A stretch of DNA of 64,000 bases, taken from positions 496,001 through 560,000 of the forward strand of contig NZ_CP048407.1 of NCBI RefSeq assembly GCF_003403315.2, in the 5' to 3' direction. The position numbers were made by a program, and so were the translations under genes. The notes beneath the pieces were generated by a model, which had not been told where the DNA came from, did not search any database, and saw only the letters and a list, made by a program, of their open reading frames with translations. Source of the stretch: Thermaerobacter sp. PB12/4term. GTDB taxonomy: Bacteria > Bacillota > Sulfobacillia > Thermaerobacterales > Thermaerobacteraceae. Of this stretch, positions 34,070 through 42,513 are shown piece by piece (position 1 is the stretch's first letter; each line of letters begins with the position of its first letter).

Positions 34070-35608
34070 GTGAAAGCGGCATCGGCCTTTGAGGTCATCG
34101 CAGCCCGCGGCTGGAACCTGCTCAACGAGGGCAAGAGCTTCTACCCGATCTTCAACCTGGGCCTGCTGGCGGTTCTGGTGGCGGCCGACCCGGCCTGGCG
34201 CCGGGGCGCCCTGGCAGGGGGCGGGGCGGGCCTGGCCCTGGCCCTGCTGGCCAGCCTGCCCCTGGTGCTGGCCTACATCCGCTGGGATTTCCCCCTGCAC
34301 CTGCGCTGGTTCCTCTGGCCGCCGCTGCTGGCTTTCGGCCTGCTCTTCGGCTGGCCGCCGGCCGCCGCGGTGGGCCTGTCGGCCGGGCTGTACTTCTTCT
34401 TCACCGTCATCGTCTGGGGAACGATCTACTACCACCTGCGCACCGGCACGACCCTTTGGAACTTCCTCCGCTTCTGGAAGCTCGTCCTCAAGAACGCCGA
34501 TTCCACCAGCGGCAACGCCCAGGAACAGCTGCCCAAGTCCTTCCTCACCCTGGCGGTGTGGCACCACCTGCTGGCAAGACCGGGTACCGCCTCCGCCGCC
34601 GCGGCGGGGCGCATGGAGGACCTCCTGCCCGTGTTCCTCTTCGCCCTGGCGGTGGCGGCCTACGGGGCGGTGGTCCACCGCCTCGGGTTCAACTGGCGGC
34701 CGGCCGAGTACCCGGACTACGCCCCGGTGCCCCCGCCGCTGCCCCAGCCGTCGCAGCGGGTGGTGGTCATCGTCATCGACGGGTGCCGCAAGGACAAGCT
34801 GGAGCGGGCCGAGACCCCCTTCCTGGACTGGCTGGCGGCCCGGGGGACCCGGTTCGACCGGATGGAGACGGTCTATCCTGCCCGGACGGTGGTCTGCTTC
34901 AGCTCGATGTTCACGGGCACCTACCCCAGGGAGCACGGCATCACCAGCAACCTGGTGCTGCGCCTGGGCGTACGGGACGAGAGCGCCTTCGACGTGCTGG
35001 CGCGCTACGGCCGCAAGGGCGTCCTGCTGGGGATCGCCCACCTGATCGACGCCTTCGGCGACCACGTGCGGGCCATCACCAGCGTGCAGAACGGCGACGA
35101 GGTGGACGGCAACATCATGGCCGCGGCCCGGGAGATCCTCCAGCGGGACGACCCGGACCTGCTCGTCGTCCAGCTGATCGCCACCGACCAGACCGGCCAT
35201 GCCCGGGGTGTCCACTACCCGGAATACCTCCAGCGCATCCGCGAGGCCGACGCCCACATCGAGGCCTTCTTCGCCTGGATGCACCGCCACGGCTACACCC
35301 GGGACACCACCTTCCTGATCTGCGCCGACCACGGCCAGGGGGACGGCATCGGCGGCCACGGCCACCTGGGCGAGGGGGAGCGGTGGGTGCCCTTCTTCCT
35401 GGTGGGGCGGAACGTGGCCCGCGGCCGGCGCAGCGACCAGGCCCACAGCATCGTGTCGGTGGCCGGGACGCTGACGCACCTGCTGGGCCTCCCCCTGCCT
35501 GCCCGGGCCCGGGGGCCCGTGCTGGAGGAGGCGCTGGATCCCGGTGCCCCCGACCTGGCCCCGGACCTCGACCGCTACTTCGCTGCCGAGGGGAGGGCCG
35601 TCCTGTGA
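34070..35608 (+). CDS. membrane-anchored alkaline-phosphatase-superfamily protein (phosphodiesterase/nucleotide pyrophosphatase type)
   Basis: GTG 34070 is spaced 7 bases behind TGGAGG (GTG 34064 is the alternative). About five N-terminal helices (residues 20-225) precede a type I phosphodiesterase domain: VVVIVIDGCRKDKLE (metal Asp), VYPARTVVCFSSMFTGTYPR (Thr nucleophile region), IATDQTGHARG, FLICADHGQGDGIGGHGHLG (Asp/His ligands). The fold includes phosphotransferases that build lipid-linked glycans as well as phosphatases. It has its own promoter with a Fur-like box, and the GT2 gene overlaps its stop by four bases, so a glycan- or envelope-related task under iron limitation is plausible. 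Confidence 0.85.
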   Translation: MKAASAFEVIAARGWNLLNEGKSFYPIFNLGLLAVLVAADPAWRRGALAGGGAGLALALLASLPLVLAYIRWDFPLHLRWFLWPPLLAFGLLFGWPPAAAVGLSAGLYFFFTVIVWGTIYYHLRTGTTLWNFLRFWKLVLKNADSTSGNAQEQLPKSFLTLAVWHHLLARPGTASAAAAGRMEDLLPVFLFALAVAAYGAVVHRLGFNWRPAEYPDYAPVPPPLPQPSQRVVVIVIDGCRKDKLERAETPFLDWLAARGTRFDRMETVYPARTVVCFSSMFTGTYPREHGITSNLVLRLGVRDESAFDVLARYGRKGVLLGIAHLIDAFGDHVRAITSVQNGDEVDGNIMAAAREILQRDDPDLLVVQLIATDQTGHARGVHYPEYLQRIREADAHIEAFFAWMHRHGYTRDTTFLICADHGQGDGIGGHGHLGEGERWVPFFLVGRNVARGRRSDQAHSIVSVAGTLTHLLGLPLPARARGPVLEEALDPGAPDLAPDLDRYFAAEGRAVL

Positions 35609-36669
35609 GGGAACGGGTTCATCCCCCGGGACGAACCGGCTGGGCCGCCCGGCTCGCGGCCGCCGGCAACCGGGCGGGGGATGCCGCTGCCCGGCCGGGA
35701 GGCGGGCCGGCAGCGGTCCGCGGCCGGCGCGCAGCCCGGGAGCGGCGCGCGGCCCGGGGGCGTGGCCACCGGTCCCCAGGCGGGGCCGGGGTGGCCGGCC
35801 TGACCTCCGGGCGGCGGCTGGTGGTGGTGTTCCTGCCGGCCTACAACGAGGCGGCTGCCATCGGCCAGGTGATCCGCCGGATCCCGCGGCCCGCCTGGCC
35901 GGGATGGGACACCCTGGTCCTGGTGCTGGACGACGGCTCGACCGACGGCACGGCCCAGGTGGCCCGGGCCGCCGGGGCGGACCTGGTGGTGCGGCACCCC
36001 CGCAACCGCGGCCTGGGCTACACCGTGCGGCAGGCCCTGCGCCTGGCCTACCGCCTGGGCGCCGGGGCGGCGGTGATGATCGACGCCGACGGCGAGTACC
36101 CGCCCGAGGCCATTCCGGACGTACTGGCGCCCATCATGGCAGGCCGGGCCGATTACGTGCTGGGCTCCCGCTTTCGCGGGCGCATCCGGGGCATGCGCTG
36201 GTACCGGCGGCTGGGCAACTACGCCTTCACCCTGCTGCAGGCCCTGATCCTGCGCCGGTGGATCAGCGACGGCCAGACGGGGCTGCGGGCGTTCAGCCGG
36301 CCCGCGCTCCGCCGCTGCCGGATCGTCCACGACTACAACTACGCCCAGGTGATGAATCTCAACCTTCTGCGCCAGGGGTTCCGCCTGGCCGAGGTGCCCA
36401 TCCACTACCAGTTCCGGTCCACGGGCCAGTCCTTCGTCCGCTTCCGCGACTACGCCCGCCGGGTGCTCCCCGCCATGGTGCGGGAGCTGCGCCTGCCGGT
36501 CGAGCCGGCGCTGCGACGGGCCTATGAGCCCGGCCTGCCGGTGGAACCGGTGCCAGGGCGGGTGCGGGAGCTGGACCCGCCGGTGGAACCGGCACGGGGC
36601 CAGGGGGTGGTGGCTGGACAGGGTACGGCGGCCCCGGAGCTGGTCCGGCCCGCGGGCCGCACGGGGTGA
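35605..36669 (+). CDS. family 2 glycosyltransferase (dolichyl/undecaprenyl-phosphate sugar type)
   Basis: GTG 35605 overlaps the previous stop (GTGA) and has GGGGAGGG upstream; longer frames are spurious. After an Arg/Gly-rich N-terminus, the GT2 fold shows VVVFLPAYNEAAAIGQVIRR, LVLDDGSTDGTAQVA, HPRNRGLGYTVRQALRL, the DxD-like MIDADGEYPPEAIPDVL, GSRFRGRIRGMRWYRRL and DGQTGLRAFSRPALR. This pattern is close to DPM1/GtrB-like polyprenyl-phosphate glycosyltransferases, but no C-terminal membrane helices are present. The C-terminus repeats PVEP phrases. It is coupled to the phosphodiesterase-like gene before it. Confidence 0.88.
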   Translation: MRERVHPPGRTGWAARLAAAGNRAGDAAARPGGGPAAVRGRRAARERRAARGRGHRSPGGAGVAGLTSGRRLVVVFLPAYNEAAAIGQVIRRIPRPAWPGWDTLVLVLDDGSTDGTAQVARAAGADLVVRHPRNRGLGYTVRQALRLAYRLGAGAAVMIDADGEYPPEAIPDVLAPIMAGRADYVLGSRFRGRIRGMRWYRRLGNYAFTLLQALILRRWISDGQTGLRAFSRPALRRCRIVHDYNYAQVMNLNLLRQGFRLAEVPIHYQFRSTGQSFVRFRDYARRVLPAMVRELRLPVEPALRRAYEPGLPVEPVPGRVRELDPPVEPARGQGVVAGQGTAAPELVRPAGRTG

Positions 36670-36960
36670 GGCGGTGGCGCCGGCACTGGGGACCGGGGGC
36701 GCGGGGCGGAGGGGGGCGGCCGCGCCTGGCCCCGGGGAGCCCGGTAGGGCAGCCCGAGCCGGCCAGCCCTAGGCGGGCAGCGGTGGGGGCGGCGAGGGGG
36801 ACGGCAAGCGGGGGGCGGGCAGGGGCCCGCCGAGCCCGCGGGAGGCCGGCGGGGGCGGTTCTCCGGGCGGTGGCCCGCCCGGCCCCGCCCGGAGACATCA
36901 CCTGAGGTATCACCAACAGGCACACCAGCGGGCCGGAGGGCCCGCAAGGAGGGTGGTTCC

Positions 36961-37644
36961 ATGACGGCACATGACGGGCGCCCGGGCGGGCGCCGCCCTT
37001 GCCGCCGGGCATGGGTGGGCCGGGCCGCCCTGGCGGCGGTGCTGGTCCTGACGGTCGTGGTGCTGGCGGCCTGCGGCCGCGGGGAAGACCGGCCGGGGAC
37101 CGTGTCCGTGGATCCGGAGAGCTCGACCCCCTCGGTGTCGGGCTCGGGCACCGGTACGCACTCGGGCAGCGTGTCGGGCACCCACAGCGGGAGCAGCTCC
37201 GGCACCCACAGCGGCAGCGTCTCCGGCACCCATACCCACAGCGGCGCCGGGGCGGGTCACGTGGAGCCCAAGCCGGCCGGCGCCGCCCAGGTCAACGTCA
37301 CCCTGAAGGAGTGGGCCATCGAGGTCGAACCGGCGGAGGTCAAGGCGGGTCAGGTCTACTTCCTGGTGACCAACGCCGGCCCCGAGCATCCCCACGAGCT
37401 GGTCATCGTCCGGTCCGATGCCGGGCCGGAGGAACTGCCTGTGGTGGACGGCCGGGTGCCCGAAGACCAGGTGGAGATGATCGGCGAGGTGGAGGCCTTC
37501 GCCGCCGGTACCCAGGCCTCGGGGCTCTTCACCCTGCAGCCGGGCCGCTACCTTCTGATCTGCAACATCGTCGAGGGTGAGGGCGAGCACGCGGTAAGCC
37601 ACGTGGAAGAGGGCATGGTGGCCGAGCTCACCGTCACGCCTTGA
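36961..37644 (+). CDS. cupredoxin-domain lipoprotein with His/Ser/Gly repeat linker
   Basis: ATG 36961 follows AAGGAGG; a 7-bp hairpin (GCGGGCC/GGCCCGC, 36928-36945) abuts that site. The 227-residue product has a lipobox (VVLAAC, Cys about 39), a linker of four GTHSGS-type repeats rich in His, and a cupredoxin domain: VNVTLKEWAIEVEPAEVKAG, TNAGPEHPHELVIVRSD (His ligand) and RYLLICNIVEGEGEHAVSHV followed by EEGM (Cys, His and Met ligand candidates). It resembles the copper-binding lipoproteins found with bacterial iron transporters; the FutA-like gene starts 14 bases after its stop. The metal bound is inferred. Confidence 0.83.
   Translation: MTAHDGRPGGRRPCRRAWVGRAALAAVLVLTVVVLAACGRGEDRPGTVSVDPESSTPSVSGSGTGTHSGSVSGTHSGSSSGTHSGSVSGTHTHSGAGAGHVEPKPAGAAQVNVTLKEWAIEVEPAEVKAGQVYFLVTNAGPEHPHELVIVRSDAGPEELPVVDGRVPEDQVEMIGEVEAFAAGTQASGLFTLQPGRYLLICNIVEGEGEHAVSHVEEGMVAELTVTP
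37153..37245 (+). repeat. 24-bp in-frame tandem repeat encoding GTHSGS(V/S)S
   Basis: Three full units (37153-37176, 37177-37200, 37201-37224) and a partial fourth (from 37225) encode GTHSGSVS, GTHSGSSS, GTHSGSVS and GTHTHSG. The array adds five His residues to the linker of the cupredoxin lipoprotein. Codon changes between units suggest selection on the protein sequence. Confidence 0.85.
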
Positions 37645-37658
37645 AGGAGATGAGGCCC

Positions 37659-38873
37659 TTGCAGACCGTGGTCGAACAGGCGCCGGCCGCCTCCCGGCGG
37701 CCGGCGCCAGCGGGCAACGGCTGGAGTCCCGCCGCCGCACCCGGGGGCGGCCCGGACGGCGAACCCGTCGCTTCACCGCGGGCCCGGCGGGCCCGGGGAA
37801 CCGCCGGTCACCGGGGTCCCGGGGCCTCGGGCTGGCGCCGCTACCTGGCGGCCGGGCACCGGCTCCTGGGGCCGGTGCTCCTCCTGGCGCTGGCCGGATT
37901 CGTTCTGGCGGGGTGCGGCCCGCTGGGCGGCGGCGGCAACCAGCAGCTGGTGATCTACTCCAGCCGGACCCAGAGCCTGGTCCACCCGCTGCTGGAGCAG
38001 TTCGCGAAAGAAACCGGCATCGACATCCGGGTGCGTTACGGCAGCACGGCCGAGCTGGTCAACACCCTGCTGGAAGAGAGGGACCGCACCGAGGCCGATG
38101 TCCTGTACCTGTCCGACGCCGGCGGCTGGGGCCCCCTGCGGGAGGCCGGCTTGCTGGCCCAGCTGCCCCAGGACGTTCTGGAGAAGGTCGACCCGCGGTT
38201 CCGCTCGCCGGACGGGCAGTGGGTGGGGGTGTCGGGCCGATCCAAGGTCATCGTCTACAACAAGGACCGCATCGATCCCACCCGTGACCTGCCCGATTCG
38301 GTCATGGACCTGACCGACCCCAAGTGGAAGGGCCGCGTCGGCTGGGCACCGACCCATGGGGAATGGCAGATCCTGGTCACCGCCATCCGGCTGACCCGGG
38401 GGGAAGAGGCGGCCCGGCAGTGGCTGGAGGGCATGAAGGCCAATGAGCCCAGGGAGTACCCCAACCTGATCAGCATCGTCCGGGCGGTGGCCGACGGCGA
38501 GATCGACATCGGTGTGGCCAACCACTACTACGTGCCGCGCCTCATGGAGGAGCTGGGCCCCGGCTTCGCCGCCCGCAACCACTTCCTCAAGAACGGCGAT
38601 CCCGGCGCGGTGATCGACGTGACCGGGGCGGCCATCGTGCGTTCGACCGCCCAGAAGGAAGCGGCGGAGGGGTTCGTCCGGTTCCTGCTGAGCGAGGAGG
38701 CCCAGCGCTATTTCACCCAGCAGACCGAGGAGTACCCGATGATCGCCGGCGTCCCGCTCCCCGAGGGCGTGCCGCCCATGGAGGAGCTGGACCCGCCGGC
38801 CATCGACCAGAGCGACCTGGGCCAGATCCGGGAGACGGTCAACCTGCTGCGGGATACGGGCGTGCTGCCCTGA
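37659..38873 (+). CDS. iron(III) ABC transporter substrate-binding lipoprotein, FutA/FbpA-like
   Basis: The TTG at 37659 is spaced 9 bases from AAGGAG; TTG 37641 and ATG 37650 are less well placed. The about 404-residue protein has a Pro/Ala-rich N-terminus, a membrane/lipobox segment (LLLALAGFVLAGC) and the FbpA-type fold: QLVIYSSRTQSLVHPLLEQF, YGSTAELVNTLLEERDRTEA, DVLYLSDAGGWGPLREAGLL, YNKDRIDPTRDLPDSVMDLT and GVANHYYVPRL, where the paired Tyr is the usual Fe3+ ligand. The permease and ATPase genes are downstream beyond a GT-C-like gene. Iron delivery is the likely role. Confidence 0.88.
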   Translation: MQTVVEQAPAASRRPAPAGNGWSPAAAPGGGPDGEPVASPRARRARGTAGHRGPGASGWRRYLAAGHRLLGPVLLLALAGFVLAGCGPLGGGGNQQLVIYSSRTQSLVHPLLEQFAKETGIDIRVRYGSTAELVNTLLEERDRTEADVLYLSDAGGWGPLREAGLLAQLPQDVLEKVDPRFRSPDGQWVGVSGRSKVIVYNKDRIDPTRDLPDSVMDLTDPKWKGRVGWAPTHGEWQILVTAIRLTRGEEAARQWLEGMKANEPREYPNLISIVRAVADGEIDIGVANHYYVPRLMEELGPGFAARNHFLKNGDPGAVIDVTGAAIVRSTAQKEAAEGFVRFLLSEEAQRYFTQQTEEYPMIAGVPLPEGVPPMEELDPPAIDQSDLGQIRETVNLLRDTGVLP

Positions 38874-39260
38874 GAAAGCCTGCCTGGGGCAGCCTGAAGG
38901 GCAGGCCGGGAGCCGGCGGCACCGGCGGCGACGGTGCCGCCGGCCCGGCTGAGGCCGGCGGCGCCGCCGGATAGGACGGGTCCTCGGGGGTGCCGCCGGG
39001 CAGGCGCGGGGCCAAGGAGCAGGGACCGGGACGAAGCCGGGACGAAGCCGGGACGAAGCCGTGGCGAATCCCAGATGACGCCGACGAAGCGGGGATGAAG
39101 CCAGGACGGCAACCGCCGCCCGGCGGCCCGGGCGCCGCCGGGCAGGAGCGGGCGGTGGAAGATGCCCGGGACCCGGTGGCTCCGCCGGTCGCCCAGCAGC
39201 AACCGGTACGGGGTCGCCTGGCGGGTGCAGGCGGCTGCCGCGGACAAGGGGGTGGCGAGG
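38874..39260 (+). other. intergenic region with a long hairpin and 11-bp repeats
   Basis: A perfect 13-bp stem (38912-38924 with 38932-38944) follows the FutA-like gene; it lacks a U-tract but could act as a terminator or stability stem. Three exact copies of GGGACGAAGCC run at 39028-39060, with weaker copies near 39083-39103. No gene could be supported; frames through it are artefacts of high G+C. Confidence 0.5.
39028..39060 (+). repeat. three perfect 11-bp tandem repeats (GGGACGAAGCC)
   Basis: Units at 39028-39038, 39039-39049 and 39050-39060 are identical. They lie in non-coding sequence between the FutA-like and GT-C-like genes; eleven bases is about one helical turn, so a protein-binding array is possible. 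Confidence 0.7.
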
Positions 39261-40760
39261 ATGGCCCGGAGGGCAGTGGCGCTGTTCGTCCTGCTGGCCG
39301 CGCTCTACAGCCTTTCGGCGGGCCTGCGGGCCAGCCGGGGCGCCGCCATCACGGGGGACGAGCCGTTCTACCTGCTCACCACCCAGAGCCTCCTGGAGGA
39401 CGGCGACCTGGACCTGCGCCAGCAGTACCGGCGCCATTCCTACCGGGCCTTCTTCGACCATCCCGACGGCCTCTGGATGCAGTCGGTCCCCACGGCCGAC
39501 GGGCGCATCCTGAGCCCCCACAACCCCGGGCTGCCGGTGCTGCTGATCCCCGGCTTCGCCCTGGGCGGCCTGCGGGGCGCCCAGCTCCAGCTCCAGCTGC
39601 TGGCCGCCCTGACCTTCGCCCTGGTCTACGTCTGGGTGGCCCGGGTGACGGGCGAGGCGCGCTGGAGCGCCTGGGCCACCCTGGCCCTGGCCCTGGCGGC
39701 CACGCCCTTCGTCTACGCCACGGAGATCTACCCGGAGGTGCCGGCTGCCCTGGTGCTGGTGGCGGCGCTACTGCTGCTGGAGGCCGGCGGGCCCGCGGCC
39801 GGGGATGCGGCGCGGGCTGCCGACGGTTCTTGCCACCTTCCCTTCGTCGCCGCGCCACGGGACCCTGGGGGAAGCCCCTCCCGGCGGCGGGAGGTGGCCC
39901 GTGCCCGGGTGCTGGCCCTCTTGCTGGCCGCCCTGCTCTGGCTGGGTATCAAATACGCGCCTCTGGCCGGGGTGGTGGCGGCGGCGACCTTCCTGAGGGC
40001 CGGGCGGGAGGGCCGCTGGGCGCTGGCCGGGGCGGGCGTGCTGCTGGCCGTGCCCTACGTGCTGTTCCACCTGCGGGTCTTCGGTGCCCTGACGCCCTAC
40101 TCGGTCAACGTGGTGTACGCGGGCGACTCCACGCCCGAGGTGTTGCGGGCGCACGTGACGGACCTGGCCAACCGGTTCTACCGGCTCTGGGGGCTCTTCG
40201 TGGACCGCCGCTTCGGCCTGGCCCGCTGGGCGCCGGTGCTGCTTCTGGCGCTGCCGGGGATGGTGCTCATGGCACGGCGGAAGGGAGCCCCGCGCCTTGC
40301 CCTGGGCCTGATCGCGGCGCAGCACCTGATGGCGGTCTTCGTCGCCATCACCATGATGGGCTGGTGGTTCCCCGGCCGCACCGTGATGACCGTCCTGCCG
40401 CTCTACGCCCTGCCCCTGGCCCTGGTGCTGCAGCGGGGCGGGCGCGGGGCGCGCAGCGCCTTCTTCCTGCTGGCCGGGCTGTCGGTGGCGGTGACGGCGG
40501 CCCTGGTGCGGGCGGTCAACCTGAGGCAGGTCACGGTGGCCGTCGACCCCTTCGCCATGCCGGTGGGCTGGTTCCAGGCCATGGGCCTGCTGTTCCCGGA
40601 CTACCGCTCCTGGGCGGGGAGCACCCCCTGGCTGACGGGGCTGTGGCTGGCCGTCCTGCTGGCACTGGGGAGCTGGGGATGGCGGCTTGACGGGATGGAC
40701 TGGCGCGGCCGGCTGGACCGCCGGGACCGTTTGGCCGGGGGCCAGGCCTTGTTGAAATAG
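39261..40760 (+). CDS. multi-pass membrane protein, GT-C glycosyltransferase-like
   Basis: ATG 39261 follows GGGGTGGCGAGG. The 499-residue protein has at least ten predicted helices. An early extracytoplasmic loop carries ITGDEPFYLLTTQSLLEDGD and LDLRQQY, the GDEP acidic motif seen in GT-C transferases such as PMT/ArnT-like enzymes that use polyprenyl-phosphate sugars, and HNPGLPVLLIPGFALGG follows. It fits with the GT2 enzyme, which could supply a polyprenyl-phosphate sugar, and the epimerase downstream. An insert around residues 180-215 is low-complexity. Direct substrate evidence is lacking. Confidence 0.75.
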   Translation: MARRAVALFVLLAALYSLSAGLRASRGAAITGDEPFYLLTTQSLLEDGDLDLRQQYRRHSYRAFFDHPDGLWMQSVPTADGRILSPHNPGLPVLLIPGFALGGLRGAQLQLQLLAALTFALVYVWVARVTGEARWSAWATLALALAATPFVYATEIYPEVPAALVLVAALLLLEAGGPAAGDAARAADGSCHLPFVAAPRDPGGSPSRRREVARARVLALLLAALLWLGIKYAPLAGVVAAATFLRAGREGRWALAGAGVLLAVPYVLFHLRVFGALTPYSVNVVYAGDSTPEVLRAHVTDLANRFYRLWGLFVDRRFGLARWAPVLLLALPGMVLMARRKGAPRLALGLIAAQHLMAVFVAITMMGWWFPGRTVMTVLPLYALPLALVLQRGGRGARSAFFLLAGLSVAVTAALVRAVNLRQVTVAVDPFAMPVGWFQAMGLLFPDYRSWAGSTPWLTGLWLAVLLALGSWGWRLDGMDWRGRLDRRDRLAGGQALLK

Positions 40761-40774
40761 AGAATGTCTATCAA
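40752..40774. promoter_or_regulatory. Fur-like operator before the FutB-type permease gene
   Basis: The quasi-palindrome starts TTGAAATAGA and ends TCTATCAA; the 15-base window 40759-40773 agrees with the Fur consensus TGATAATNATTATCA at 10 of 14 fixed positions. It overlaps the end of the GT-C-like gene and sits where the -35 of the promoter at 40789 would be. Confidence 0.55.
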
Positions 40775-40788
40775 TTCGACCGCGGCCG

Positions 40789-40797
40789 TGCTACAGT
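40789..40797 (+). promoter_or_regulatory. extended -10 promoter for the FutB-type permease gene
   Basis: TGCTACAGT gives an extended -10 (TACAGT at 40792-40797), 21 bases before the permease GTG. No strong -35 is present; the Fur-like site occupies that region. Confidence 0.5.
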
Positions 40798-40818
40798 GAA
40801 CCCGAGGAGGCGACCCCT

Positions 40819-42513
40819 GTGGCAGAGGCCTGGTCCCCCGTGCGGACCCCGGTGGCAGTCCCCCAGCCGGCGAGAAGGCCCGGCCCGGGCCCCCGGGCAG
40901 GTTCCCTGGAGGCCGCCCGCCGCAAGGCGGGAGGGCCGGGTCGCGGCCCCCAGCCGCCGCTGGCCCTGGTGGTGCCGGCAGCCCTGGTGGCCGCGGCGAT
41001 GCTGCTGCCGGTGGCTTACCTGTTCATCCGCACGGCGGGAGCCTGGGACCGGGTGGCCGAGTTGCTCTTCCGGCCTGCCACCTGGGCCATCGCCGGCCGC
41101 TCCCTGGGGCTGGTGGCGGCGGTGACCGCCACGGGCGTGATCCTGGCGGTGCCCCTGGCCTGGCTGGTGGTGCGGACCGACCTCCCCGGGCGGCGCTTCT
41201 GGGCGGTGGCCACGGTGCTGCCCCTGGCCATCCCGAGCTACGTGGGCAGCTTCCTCTACGTGGTCGCCGCGGGGCCCCACGGGCTCCTCCAGCGCCTGCT
41301 GGCGCCCCTGGGCGTCCAGCGGCTGCCGGACCTGCACGGCTTCTGGGGCGCCTACCTGGTCATGACCCTTTTCACTTATCCTTACATTTTGTTGCCGGTG
41401 CGGGCCGCCCTGGCGCGCCTCGACCCGGCGCTGGAAGAAGCGGCGCTCAGCCTCGGCCGCAACCGCGGCGCCACCTTCCGGAGCGTCATCCTGCCCCAGT
41501 TGCGCCCGGCCATCCTCTCCGGGGCGCGGCTGGTGGCCCTGTACACCCTGGCCGAGTTCGGCGCCGTGACCACCTTGCGCTATGAGACCTTCACCTGGGC
41601 GATCTACGTCCAGTACCAGGCCGCCTTCGACCGGGCGGCGGCGGGGGGCCTGGCCCTGGTGCTGGTGGCGGCGGCCCTGGCCATTCTGGGACTGGACGCC
41701 CTGCTGCGGGAGCGGTGGCGGTACCACCGGGACACCCCCGGCACGCCGCGGCCACCGGCGCCGGTTCCGCTGGGCCCGTGGCGCTGGCCCGCCCTGGCCT
41801 TCTGCGCCGCCGTAGTCCTGCTGGGGCTGGGCGTCCCCCTGGGCGTGCTGGCCTACTGGGTGGTGCGCGGCGTGCTGGAGGGAAGCTGGTGGGAGCTACT
41901 CGGGCCGGCCACTTTCAACTCCCTGGCCGTCGCCGCCCTGGCCGCCGCCGGAACGGTGGCCGCCGCCCTGCCCGTAGCGGCCCTGGGGGCCCGGTTCCCC
42001 GGTTTCCTGAGCGGCCTGGTGGAGCGGGCCAGTTACGTGGGCTTCGCCATCCCCGGGATCGTCATTGCCCTGGCCATGGTCTTCTTCGGGGTGCGGTTCC
42101 TGGGCCCGCTGTACCAGACGGTGGCCTTGCTGGTGGCCGCTTACGTGATCGTCTTCTTGCCGACGGCCCTGGGCCCCTTGCGGGCGTCCTGGCTGCAGGT
42201 GGATCCCAAGCTGGAGGAAGTGGCCCGCACCCTGGGCCGGCGGCCGTGGCAGGTCCTGGCCCAGGTGACCCTGCCTCTGGTGCGGCCGGGCCTGCTGGCC
42301 GGGGCCGGGATGGTGTTTCTGGTGACGCTGAAGGAGCTGCCCTTGACCTTGATTCTGAGCCCGGCGGGGTTCGGCACCCTGGCCACCTCGGTCTGGAACT
42401 CCATCACCGAGGGCTTCTTCGGCCAGGCGGCGGTGAAGTCGCTGCTGCTGGTGGCGGCGTCGGCCGCCTCGGTCATGCTGATCCTCCGCCGGGAGGGGGA
42501 GTGGCAGGCGTGA
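40819..42513 (+). CDS. iron ABC transporter permease, FutB/FbpB-like
   Basis: The 564-residue protein is a double-length permease of the Fe3+ type with two homologous halves and about twelve helices. Each half has an EAA loop: ALEEAALSLGRNRGATFRSV with ILPQLRPAILSG, and KLEEVARTLGRRPWQVLAQV with TLPLVRPGLLAG. The GTG at 40819 follows a GAGGAGG site. FAIPGIVIALAMVFFGVRFL is typical of FbpB/SfuB permeases. The gene overlaps the ATPase gene by four bases (GTGA). A Fur-like site and extended -10 lie upstream, so it may be made separately from the FutA-like protein. Confidence 0.92.
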   Translation: MAEAWSPVRTPVAVPQPARRPGPGPRAGSLEAARRKAGGPGRGPQPPLALVVPAALVAAAMLLPVAYLFIRTAGAWDRVAELLFRPATWAIAGRSLGLVAAVTATGVILAVPLAWLVVRTDLPGRRFWAVATVLPLAIPSYVGSFLYVVAAGPHGLLQRLLAPLGVQRLPDLHGFWGAYLVMTLFTYPYILLPVRAALARLDPALEEAALSLGRNRGATFRSVILPQLRPAILSGARLVALYTLAEFGAVTTLRYETFTWAIYVQYQAAFDRAAAGGLALVLVAAALAILGLDALLRERWRYHRDTPGTPRPPAPVPLGPWRWPALAFCAAVVLLGLGVPLGVLAYWVVRGVLEGSWWELLGPATFNSLAVAALAAAGTVAAALPVAALGARFPGFLSGLVERASYVGFAIPGIVIALAMVFFGVRFLGPLYQTVALLVAAYVIVFLPTALGPLRASWLQVDPKLEEVARTLGRRPWQVLAQVTLPLVRPGLLAGAGMVFLVTLKELPLTLILSPAGFGTLATSVWNSITEGFFGQAAVKSLLLVAASAASVMLILRREGEWQA

